A stretch of DNA of 64,000 nt. Origin: JABCPE02 sp963506915 (lineage in GTDB: Bacteria; Bacteroidota; Bacteroidia; Flavobacteriales; Weeksellaceae). Of this stretch, positions 41,950-49,914 are shown piece by piece. A model generated the notes under the pieces. That model ran no database searches. It was given only the letters and a program-made list of their open reading frames with translations, and had not been told where the DNA came from. The stretch is taken from positions 78,759 through 142,758 of the forward strand of contig CAUORE010000001.1 of NCBI GenBank assembly GCA_963506915.1. The letters are read 5' to 3'. The position numbers and the translations under genes are program-made. Position 1 is the first letter of the stretch. The number at the start of each line of letters is the position of its first letter.

Positions 41950-42495
41950 ATGGGATTCTTTTCAAAATTGTTTGGAGGCAAAAATGAGGATGAAATAGAT
42001 TTCAATATTTATTTGGAGTTTGCTAAATTGATTAGCCTTGATGACAAAAAAGTTTTATCAGAGGTTAAAGAACTAATTACTAATACAGATGCATTTATTT
42101 CGAAGAATAAAGAATTCTACGAAAATAGAGGAATAGACCTAGATAAATGGAAAAAATCAAGGCTCATTTGGATGGGCTTTGCGGATATTTTGATTAGTAA
42201 TGGTTATGCGGAGGAGTTTGACTGGAAATGTGAATTGGAGAGTTTTGAGTTTTTGCTGACAGAGTTAAAATCATTTAAGGCTTACGCTCTGGAACTTCCT
42301 CCATTGGCTGAAGATAAACACGATGTCTATGGCTGGATAAGCGCTATCAATACGGCTTGGCATGGGCGTGGCGTTTATCTCATGCAGATGTATATAGATA
42401 GTGACAGTTATGTGATTTTCCCTATTGAAGCCAGCAAAACAGAGTTTCTGGAAACAGAGAGCAAAAAGATAAATGAAATGTTCATGATTTGTTAA
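41950..42495 (+). CDS. DUF6630-like protein inside the dcw operon
   Basis: 181 residues, soluble, acidic. It opens with the amphipathic MGFFSKLFGGKNEDE, common to several small Bacteroidota proteins of unknown role, then a helical region and a C-terminal part with YGWISAINTAWHGRGVYLMQ. I recall it as DUF6630 with moderate certainty. No enzyme motif is visible. It starts 12 bases after mraY and stops 12 bases before murD, so it is co-transcribed with wall genes, yet this slot is normally empty. Confidence 0.6.
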   Translation: MGFFSKLFGGKNEDEIDFNIYLEFAKLISLDDKKVLSEVKELITNTDAFISKNKEFYENRGIDLDKWKKSRLIWMGFADILISNGYAEEFDWKCELESFEFLLTELKSFKAYALELPPLAEDKHDVYGWISAINTAWHGRGVYLMQMYIDSDSYVIFPIEASKTEFLETESKKINEMFMIC

Positions 42496-42507
42496 TATAG
42501 AAAAAAA

Positions 42508-43833
42508 ATGAAAATAATAATATTAGGTGGCGGTGAAAGTGGTGTAGGAGCAGCTGTTTTAGCAAAGAAAAAAGGTTTGGAAGTTTTTCTTTCGGATCGT
42601 GGCGTTATTAAGGAGCATTATAAACAGCTGTTGCATGAGGAAGGGATAGATTTTGAAGAAGGGGCGCATAGCGAGGAACGGATTTTAGCCGCAGACTGGG
42701 TTATAAAATCGCCTGGAATACCAAAGAAAGCTCCTTTAATTCAAAAGATTAAAGAAAAAGGAATCCGTCTGTCATCAGAGATAGAATTTGCAGCAGAATT
42801 TACCGATGCCAAAATCGTTGCTGTAACGGGAAGTAACGGCAAAACGACCACCACATCGCTGATTTATCATATTTTGAAAAACAGTGGACTAAATGTAGGA
42901 CTGGGCGGAAACATTGGTAAAAGTTTTGCGATGCAGGTGGCAACAGAAAATTTTGAATATTATGTGTTGGAAATCAGTAGTTTCCAGCTGGATGATATTC
43001 AGCATTTTAGACCATATATTAGTTTGCTTTTAAACTTGTCGCCAGACCATTTGGACCAGTATAATTATAATTACGAAGAATATGCATTAGCAAAATTCCG
43101 AATTGCTGAAAATCAGGAGAATGATAACTATTTCATTTACAATAAAGATGATGAAATGAGCATGAAACTCCTTCAAGAACTGAATCTGAGAGTGAAAAAA
43201 ATTCCGTTTTCCATGAAGGAAAAACTTGATGAGGGAGGTTATTCTGCGGATGAAAATTTAATTATTAAACTTCGTGGAGAATTTTCTATGAAAATAGAGG
43301 ATTTGGCTCTCGTAGGAAAACACAATGTAGCGAATAGCCTCGCTGCGAGTATTGCAGGTAAATTATTGAATATCAGCAATGAAAGTATTAGAAATTCGTT
43401 GATGACTTTTCAGGCGGTGGAGCATAGATTGGAAGAAGTAGCGGAGAGAGACGGCGTGAAATACATCAATGACAGTAAGGCTACCAATGTAAATGCCACA
43501 TATTACGCATTGGAAAGCATGAAGCGCCCGGTGATTTGGATAGTGGGAGGAGTGGATAAAGGAAATGATTATTCTGAAATAGCAGATTTGGTGAAGAAAA
43601 AAGTGAAGGCCGTTATCTGTATGGGGCTGGATAACTCTAAGATTATCAGTTTTTTCCAAGGGATAAAGGAAAATATTTATGATACATCGAGCATGGAAGA
43701 GGCTGTCCGTACAGCTAAGAAATTAGCCCAAAATGGAGATGCTGTGCTGCTTTCTCCGTGTTGTGCGAGTTTTGATTTGTTTGATAACTACGAGGATAGG
43801 GGAAGAAAATTTAAAACAGAAGTTTTTAAGTAA
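42508..43833 (+). CDS. murD: UDP-MurNAc-L-Ala--D-Glu ligase
   Basis: 441 residues. N-terminal Rossmann domain with IILGGGESGVGAA, ATP loop VTGSNGKTTTTSL near residue 112, the block EISSFQLD near 155, NLSPDHLDQY near 175, VEHRLEEV near 310 and NDSKATNVNAT near 325. It adds D-glutamate to UDP-MurNAc-L-Ala. The length is standard. Confidence 0.96.
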   Translation: MKIIILGGGESGVGAAVLAKKKGLEVFLSDRGVIKEHYKQLLHEEGIDFEEGAHSEERILAADWVIKSPGIPKKAPLIQKIKEKGIRLSSEIEFAAEFTDAKIVAVTGSNGKTTTTSLIYHILKNSGLNVGLGGNIGKSFAMQVATENFEYYVLEISSFQLDDIQHFRPYISLLLNLSPDHLDQYNYNYEEYALAKFRIAENQENDNYFIYNKDDEMSMKLLQELNLRVKKIPFSMKEKLDEGGYSADENLIIKLRGEFSMKIEDLALVGKHNVANSLAASIAGKLLNISNESIRNSLMTFQAVEHRLEEVAERDGVKYINDSKATNVNATYYALESMKRPVIWIVGGVDKGNDYSEIADLVKKKVKAVICMGLDNSKIISFFQGIKENIYDTSSMEEAVRTAKKLAQNGDAVLLSPCCASFDLFDNYEDRGRKFKTEVFK

Positions 43834-43848
43834 AAAAGAAACTTATAA

Positions 43849-45084
43849 ATGACTCAAAATAAAACACAAAAAAGAAATTTTTTTAAAGGAGATAAGGTAT
43901 TGTGGTATATTATTATTGCAATATCTATTTTCTCTTTTTTCCCTGTTTATTCTGCAAGTACGAATTTACAATATATCGTAGGGGAAGGAACAACGATTTT
44001 CCATTTAGGAAAACATGCAGGGCTTATTCTGTTTGGACTTTGTATAATGGCTGGTGTTACCCATTTTATAAAATATGAATGGATTGGAAAATTGAGCGGA
44101 TTAGTCCTAGTTATAATGGTGCCTGTTTTATTATTAGCGAGCTATTTTGGGAGTAATATTGGCGGAGCAAGTGCAGGTCGGTGGGTTTCACTTGGGCCAG
44201 TAAGATTTCAGCCGTCTACATTTGCTTATTTGGTATTGATAGTATATCTCTGCCGTCATTTGGCGAAAAATATGCCTGTAAATAAGGATAAGATTTCTTA
44301 TTGGAACCATGCTTTGATTATTGTACCTATTTTGGTCATTTTTGCTTTGATTGCAAAGGATAATGGTTCTACAGCACTTATGATTTTGTTAATGTCCATA
44401 GCGGTATTGGTTGTGGGACAGTATCCATTGAAATATATTATAAGAATAGGGGCAGTTGCTATCGTTGGAGTTACGATGTTTTTATTCGTGGCATTGAATA
44501 CGAATACTTTCAAAAATACCCGTGTTCATACTTGGATTAGTAGGGTGGAAACATTCGTTAATTCAGATAAACTTAATGAGTCCGAAAATGAAGCATTGAA
44601 AGCAAAAAATTACCAAATTAATCAAGCAAAAGCTGCGATAGTGCATGGAGGGTTTTTAGGTGTGGGGCCAGGGAAAAGTGCATTGAAGCAGTCTCTTCCT
44701 CAGTCTGCATCAGATTTTATTTTTGCTATCATTGTTGAAGAATATGGATTTTTGGGGGCAGTTATGCTGATGGGCGCCTACTTTATCATGCTGATGCGGA
44801 TAGTCATCATCGCTAATAAAATACCTACATTTTATGGCTCCTTATTGGTTTTATCAATAGGAATGATGATATTTTTACAATTGGCAGTGAATATTGCCGT
44901 CGCGGTCAATATTATCCCTGTTACAGGGCAACCACTTCCTTTGATAAGTTATGGGGGAACTTCTATGCTGGTTACCTATCTTCAGCTTGGAATAGTTTTA
45001 AATATCAGTTCGAGGATACAGGTTTTAGGAGAGGAAGGTCTGGGAGAAAAACAGATAGCCAAAGAAATGAGTGATATTGCATAG
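43849..45084 (+). CDS. ftsW: lipid II polymerase FtsW
   Basis: 411 residues with about ten spans, a SEDS-family glycosyltransferase that builds septal glycan strands. ASAGRWVSLGPVRFQPSTFA near residue 108 is the SEDS core (Arg and Trp in RWVSLGP), and the late block TGQPLPLISYGGTSM near 364 is the signature. The catalytic Asp is in AKDNGSTAL near 170. The short C-terminal tail is cytosolic. Confidence 0.96.
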   Translation: MTQNKTQKRNFFKGDKVLWYIIIAISIFSFFPVYSASTNLQYIVGEGTTIFHLGKHAGLILFGLCIMAGVTHFIKYEWIGKLSGLVLVIMVPVLLLASYFGSNIGGASAGRWVSLGPVRFQPSTFAYLVLIVYLCRHLAKNMPVNKDKISYWNHALIIVPILVIFALIAKDNGSTALMILLMSIAVLVVGQYPLKYIIRIGAVAIVGVTMFLFVALNTNTFKNTRVHTWISRVETFVNSDKLNESENEALKAKNYQINQAKAAIVHGGFLGVGPGKSALKQSLPQSASDFIFAIIVEEYGFLGAVMLMGAYFIMLMRIVIIANKIPTFYGSLLVLSIGMMIFLQLAVNIAVAVNIIPVTGQPLPLISYGGTSMLVTYLQLGIVLNISSRIQVLGEEGLGEKQIAKEMSDIA

Positions 45085-45113
45085 AATACTATCATTTTTG
45101 AAAAATAAAAGAA

Positions 45114-46229
45114 ATGGAGCATCAAGATAAAACTAATGAACAACGAACAATAAGGGTTTTAATGAGCGGTGGCGGCACAGGAGGGCATATTTTCCCTGCT
45201 GTGGCGATAGCCAATGAGATTAAAAGCAGATTTCCCAATGCCGAGTTTTTGTTCGTGGGAGCGAATGGAAAAATGGAAATGGAGAAAGTTCCTCAGGCTG
45301 GCTTCAAGATAGAAGGGCTAAATATCGCTGGGTTTGATAGAGGAAATTTGCTTAAAAACATCGGTCTTCCTTTTAAAATTATTTCCAGTTTATGGAAAGC
45401 GAGAAAGATTATTAAAAACTTTAAACCAGATTTTGCTGTTGGGACAGGCGGTTTTGCTTCTGGTCCTGCTCTATATGTGGCATCATCTCTCGGTGTTCCG
45501 ATTTTTGTGCAGGAACAAAACTCCATTTTAGGGAAAACCAATCAGTTTCTCGGAAAAAGAGCCAAAGCCGTTTTCATGGGATATCCCAATATTAGCAGCT
45601 TTCTTCCTGCGGTATTCACGGGAAATCCTATCCGAGAAAACATTGTCACAGATATTATAAATACCAAAGAAGCGAAGGAAAAAATGGGCTTAGACCCAGA
45701 TAAACTTACCATTCTTTCTGTGGGCGGTTCATTAGGCTCAAAAACCCTGAATAATGCTTGGAGAGAGTTTTTACCTAAATTAAAGGAAAAAAACATTCAG
45801 TTGGTATGGCAGACAGGAAAGCTTGAATATCAGAACATTATATCGCAATGTGGAAGTGATGAACAAGGTTTTCAAATCAAGGAGTTTATCTTAGATATGG
45901 CATTGGCGTATTCGGCGGCGGATGTGATCGTGTCAAGAGCGGGAGCTATCGCGATTTCCGAGCTGGCAGTGGTAGGAAAGCCTATTCTTTTGGTGCCGTT
46001 TCCTTATGCAGCAGAAGATCATCAGACCAAAAACGCACTGGCTTTGGTGGAAAAAAATGCAGCCAAAATGGTCAAAGATTCCGAAATGAATGAAAAATTC
46101 TGGAATACGCTGATGGAAATCTGCGAAGATGAGAATTTGAGAAAAGAAATGTCCAGCAATCTAAAATTCTTTGCAAAACCAAATGCAGCAAAGGAAATTG
46201 TGGATGAAATTTTTAAAATAATTAAATAG
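45114..46229 (+). CDS. murG: undecaprenyldiphospho-muramoylpentapeptide beta-N-acetylglucosaminyltransferase
   Basis: 371 residues. It adds GlcNAc to lipid I, giving lipid II. Glycine-rich MSGGGTGGHIFPAVAIA lies near residue 17, EQNSILGKTNQFLG near 125, VGGSLGSKTLN near 202 and the UDP-GlcNAc site SRAGAIAISELAVVGKPILLVP near 268. The stop TAG and the next ATG are adjacent (46229 and 46230). An N-terminal extension of about 12 polar residues precedes the usual start. Confidence 0.96.
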   Translation: MEHQDKTNEQRTIRVLMSGGGTGGHIFPAVAIANEIKSRFPNAEFLFVGANGKMEMEKVPQAGFKIEGLNIAGFDRGNLLKNIGLPFKIISSLWKARKIIKNFKPDFAVGTGGFASGPALYVASSLGVPIFVQEQNSILGKTNQFLGKRAKAVFMGYPNISSFLPAVFTGNPIRENIVTDIINTKEAKEKMGLDPDKLTILSVGGSLGSKTLNNAWREFLPKLKEKNIQLVWQTGKLEYQNIISQCGSDEQGFQIKEFILDMALAYSAADVIVSRAGAIAISELAVVGKPILLVPFPYAAEDHQTKNALALVEKNAAKMVKDSEMNEKFWNTLMEICEDENLRKEMSSNLKFFAKPNAAKEIVDEIFKIIK

Positions 46230-47585
46230 ATGAATATCAATCAATATAAAAACTTTTATTTCATAGGAATTGGTGGAATAGGAATGTCCGCTCTTGCGAG
46301 GTATTTTAAAAGTCTGGGAAAGAATGTTTTAGGATATGATAAAACAGAAACCAAACTAACTAAAAAACTGCAAGAAGAAGGAATAGCTATCCAGTTTAAA
46401 GATGAAATCACTCAGGAAATCAGCGCTTTAGATAAGAATGAAACGCTTGTGATTTTTACGCCAGCGATTAAGGAACTGCAGATTTTGGATTATTTCAATC
46501 AGCAGGGATTTTCAGTTTTGAAACGAGCAAAAGTCTTGGGAATGGTTACTGAAAATACCGAATGCATCGCAGTGGCGGGAACTCATGGGAAAACGACCAC
46601 TTCTTGCCTTGTAGCTCATCTCTGCAAGGAGATTGGACTTCCGTTTTCGGCTTTTTTAGGAGGAATTTCGGAGAATTTTGGGTCTAATTTTATGTTCAAT
46701 GGCAATCAGTATTCCGTTTTGGAAGCTGATGAATACGACCGAAGTTTTCTCAATCTGTCACCAGACTGGGCGATAATCACTTCTACGGATGCCGACCATC
46801 TTGATATATATGGCGACAAAGAAACTATAGAGCAGGGCTTTGAGGATTTTGCGAATTTGGTTCCAGATGACCGCCAGCTTTTTGTAAGAAAAGGAATAAA
46901 AATCGCCAGAAATGCGCAGACTTATGCAGTGAATGAGAAGGCGGATTATTATTCTGATAATCTCCAAATGAAAGGCGAAAAAATTAGTTTTGATTTCCAT
47001 ACAAAAGATGGAGAAACTCACCAGTTTGAGTGGGAAATCCCAGGGATACATAATGTAGAAAACGCCACAGGAGCATTAGCTCTGCTTCATCATCTTGGAG
47101 TGGATTTTGAGGTTTTGAAGAAAGCAATAGCTGGTTTCAAAGGGATAAAACGCCGCTATACGAGGCATAAATTTGCTGATGGGAAAATCTATGTGGATGA
47201 CTACGCCCACCACCCGACGGAGCTGAACGCGGTGATAAACTCCATCCGAGAATTTAATCCTGATAAAAAACTTTTGGTGGTTTTTCAGCCGCATCTTTTC
47301 AGCAGAACGAAGGATTTCGCTGATGGTTTCGCAGAAAGTCTGTCCAAAGCAGATGAACTGTTGCTTCTGGATATTTACCCAGCGAGAGAATTACAAGAAA
47401 ATTTTTCCGAAATTACTTCCGAGTGGTTGTTAGAAAAAGTAAATTTGCAAAATAAAGAAGTTTCTACCCTTGTGGCTGCATTTGATAAAATCAAAAGTAA
47501 GGATTTTAATGTTCTGCTCACGGTAGGTGCAGGAAATATAGATACCCTCTATGACGGCATAGTGGAGTGGATGGAGAATAGATAA
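46230..47585 (+). CDS. murC: UDP-N-acetylmuramate--L-alanine ligase
   Basis: 451 residues. The Rossmann start FIGIGGIGMSALARY, ATP loop VAGTHGKTTTSCLV near residue 112, EADEYDRSFL near 170, TSTDADHLDIYGD near 185, and DDYAHHPTELNAV near 322. First amino-acid addition of the Mur pathway. It starts at the base after the murG stop, and ftsQ starts two bases after its own stop. Confidence 0.96.
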   Translation: MNINQYKNFYFIGIGGIGMSALARYFKSLGKNVLGYDKTETKLTKKLQEEGIAIQFKDEITQEISALDKNETLVIFTPAIKELQILDYFNQQGFSVLKRAKVLGMVTENTECIAVAGTHGKTTTSCLVAHLCKEIGLPFSAFLGGISENFGSNFMFNGNQYSVLEADEYDRSFLNLSPDWAIITSTDADHLDIYGDKETIEQGFEDFANLVPDDRQLFVRKGIKIARNAQTYAVNEKADYYSDNLQMKGEKISFDFHTKDGETHQFEWEIPGIHNVENATGALALLHHLGVDFEVLKKAIAGFKGIKRRYTRHKFADGKIYVDDYAHHPTELNAVINSIREFNPDKKLLVVFQPHLFSRTKDFADGFAESLSKADELLLLDIYPARELQENFSEITSEWLLEKVNLQNKEVSTLVAAFDKIKSKDFNVLLTVGAGNIDTLYDGIVEWMENR

Positions 47586-47587
47586 GA

Positions 47588-48454
47588 ATGAAAAAGAAAT
47601 ATAGGTTTTTGAAAATCATTTTCGTAGCGGGAATTTGGATATTTCTGCTCAGATTTTCTTTACAAAGGTTTAATAATAGACCTGTGGAGGATATCGTAGT
47701 GAAAATGCTACAAAAAGAACCTGTGTCTTTTATCAATGATAAAATTGTCAGAGAAATCATAAGAAGGGAAAATCCGACAAATAGGATAGGAGATTTGAAT
47801 ATTTTGTCCTTGGAAAGGGCGATAAGAGCAATGCCCATGGTGGATAGTGCGAATGTTTACTTGAAACTAAATGGTCAATTAAATTTGGATATTAGCCAGA
47901 GAATTCCTATTTTTCGGCTTTCAAAAAAAGACCAATCTTTTTATGTGGATGAAAAAGGGGTGGAATTCCCTGCATCTAACAATTATTCCTATCAGTGCAT
48001 GCTGGTTTCTGGGAAGGTGAGTTCAGAGGAATATCCCATGCTGGTGGAACTTGTGAAAATCATAAACAGGGATGATTTTAGTAAAAATTTCTTTGTTGGG
48101 ATTAGCAAAAAAGGGAATGATTATTATCTGATGACTAATGAAGGAAACTATGTTGTGGAGCTGGGAAGGCTGGAAAATTTAGGATTTAAGATAAAAGGTT
48201 TTAAGACTTTTGTAGAAAAATATTTGATTTATCAAGACCAAATGAAATATTCAAAGATTTCAGTAAAATATGATAATCAAATAGTGACTACTCTACGAAA
48301 GGGAAATGAAGATAAAGAATCTAAAGAAAGAGTCTATAAACCCGATGAAAAAAGTAAAGAGGAAGTAAAGAAAGATTCTGACACTGAAAGCAAAAAAGAA
48401 GAAACAAAACCAAAATCTGAGAAATCAGAGGAAAACAAAGATAAAAAGAAATAG
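47588..48454 (+). CDS. ftsQ: cell division protein FtsQ/DivIB-like
   Basis: 288 residues. A basic N-terminus, one span near residues 10-26, then a POTRA-like and FtsQ beta domain (RIGDLNILSLERAIRAMPMVDSANVYLK to residue 100). The place between murC and ftsA supports FtsQ. The last 50 residues are a highly charged Lys/Glu/Ser tail (SKEEVKKDSDTESKKEE and similar) after a normal FtsQ core, which most FtsQ proteins lack. Confidence 0.85.
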   Translation: MKKKYRFLKIIFVAGIWIFLLRFSLQRFNNRPVEDIVVKMLQKEPVSFINDKIVREIIRRENPTNRIGDLNILSLERAIRAMPMVDSANVYLKLNGQLNLDISQRIPIFRLSKKDQSFYVDEKGVEFPASNNYSYQCMLVSGKVSSEEYPMLVELVKIINRDDFSKNFFVGISKKGNDYYLMTNEGNYVVELGRLENLGFKIKGFKTFVEKYLIYQDQMKYSKISVKYDNQIVTTLRKGNEDKESKERVYKPDEKSKEEVKKDSDTESKKEETKPKSEKSEENKDKKK

Positions 48455-48472
48455 TAAAAACACGAATATTAG

Positions 48473-49864
48473 ATGGAAGCAAATGAATATTCAGTAGGAC
48501 TAGATATAGGGACGACAAAGATAGTAGCCATAGTAGGGCGTAGAAGTGCTCATGGGAAGATAGAGGTGATGGGAGTAGGAAAGAGCAAGAGTCTCGGAGT
48601 ACGAAAAGGAATTGTGCATAATATTGCTCATACCATTAGTTCCATTAAAGCTGCTATCAGCGAGGCAGAAAAGTCAGCAAAAGTTCCTATCAAAAAAGTA
48701 ACTGTTGGTATTGCAGGGAAACATATCCGTTCCTTACAGCATACAGATTATATAGGGAGACAAGACCCAGAGTCATATATCACAGAAGTGGATATATCAA
48801 AACTAAAGGAGCAGGTTAAGAAAATAGCAGTGCATCCAGGTGAAGAGATTATTCATGTCCTTCCACAGGAATACAAAGTAGATTCTGAAGAAGAAATTAT
48901 AGAACCAATAGGTATGCATGGAACTCGTCTAGAAGCGAAGTTTCATGTGGTAGTGGGACAGATGGCATCTATCAAGAATGTGGTTCGATGTGTCAAAGAA
49001 GCAGGTTTAGAGCTGGAAGCTTTGACTTTGGAGCCGTTAGCATCTGCAGAGGCTGTTCTTACCCAAGAGGAGAAAGAAGCAGGAGTTGCTATCGTAGATA
49101 TAGGAGGAGGAACTACAGATGTAGCTGTTTTTAAGGATAATATTATCCGCCATACTTGCGTTATACCTTACGGAGGAGGAATCATCACAGAAGATATCAA
49201 GGAGGGGTGTTCTATCATAGAAAAACACGCAGAGCAGTTAAAGATAAATTTTGGTTCAGCAGTTCCTGAATTAGAAAAAGAAAATGCTTATGTTACCATA
49301 CCAGGACTTCACGGAAGGGAAGAAAAGGAAATTTCTTTAAAAACCCTTGCAAGTATTATCAGTGCGAGAGTGGAGGAAATCCTAGAGATGGTAAATAATG
49401 AATTAAAATCCTATGGAGCTTATGAAATGAAATCCTATGGAGTTAATGAGCAGAAAAGAAAACTTATCGCAGGAATGGTACTTACAGGTGGAGGTTCCAA
49501 CTTGAAAAACCTTCGTCAGTTGGCAAATTATGTGACAGGATTTGACTGTAGAATAGGTTATGCCAATGAGTATATCATTAATGATAAAAACCAGCTTTTG
49601 AGAAGTCCAGAGTATTCCACAGCTATTGGATTACTGATGGAGAGTCTTAGAATCAATGAAAAACAAGAAAGGTTAGAGCTACAAGGCAAAAAAGAAGATG
49701 TTTCCAAGCCAGTAGAGATAGAGCCAGAGCCAGCTCCAAAACCTGTGGAGAAGCAGACAGAAAATGTATCATCAAAAGATACTCAAGAAGAAATTAAACA
49801 AGAAGCATGGAGTGTGCGTTTCTTGAAAAAGTTTAAGAATTTTTTTGAGGAAGAAGAAAATTAA
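48473..49864 (+). CDS. ftsA: cell division protein FtsA
   Basis: 463 residues, an actin-like ATPase that anchors FtsZ. Phosphate-1 YSVGLDIGTTKIVAIV near residue 7, 1C subdomain 85-165, VAIVDIGGGTTDVAVF near 202 (phosphate-2) and LTGGGSNLKNL near 340. An eight-codon imperfect tandem duplication gives KSYGAYEM then KSYGVNEQ near residues 312-327. The long acidic tail ends WSVRFLKKFKNFFEEEEN, an amphipathic membrane-targeting helix. Confidence 0.95.
   Translation: MEANEYSVGLDIGTTKIVAIVGRRSAHGKIEVMGVGKSKSLGVRKGIVHNIAHTISSIKAAISEAEKSAKVPIKKVTVGIAGKHIRSLQHTDYIGRQDPESYITEVDISKLKEQVKKIAVHPGEEIIHVLPQEYKVDSEEEIIEPIGMHGTRLEAKFHVVVGQMASIKNVVRCVKEAGLELEALTLEPLASAEAVLTQEEKEAGVAIVDIGGGTTDVAVFKDNIIRHTCVIPYGGGIITEDIKEGCSIIEKHAEQLKINFGSAVPELEKENAYVTIPGLHGREEKEISLKTLASIISARVEEILEMVNNELKSYGAYEMKSYGVNEQKRKLIAGMVLTGGGSNLKNLRQLANYVTGFDCRIGYANEYIINDKNQLLRSPEYSTAIGLLMESLRINEKQERLELQGKKEDVSKPVEIEPEPAPKPVEKQTENVSSKDTQEEIKQEAWSVRFLKKFKNFFEEEEN
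49406..49453 (+). repeat. ftsA: 24-base imperfect tandem duplication in ftsA
   Basis: AAATCCTATGGAG occurs at 49406-49418 and at 49430-49442, giving two eight-codon units in frame, KSYGAYEM and KSYGVNEQ. The frame is kept. Confidence 0.7.
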
Positions 49865-49914
49865 TTAAAAGAAAAAATAATAAAAACAAGGATATAAAAA
49901 GATAACATAAACAT

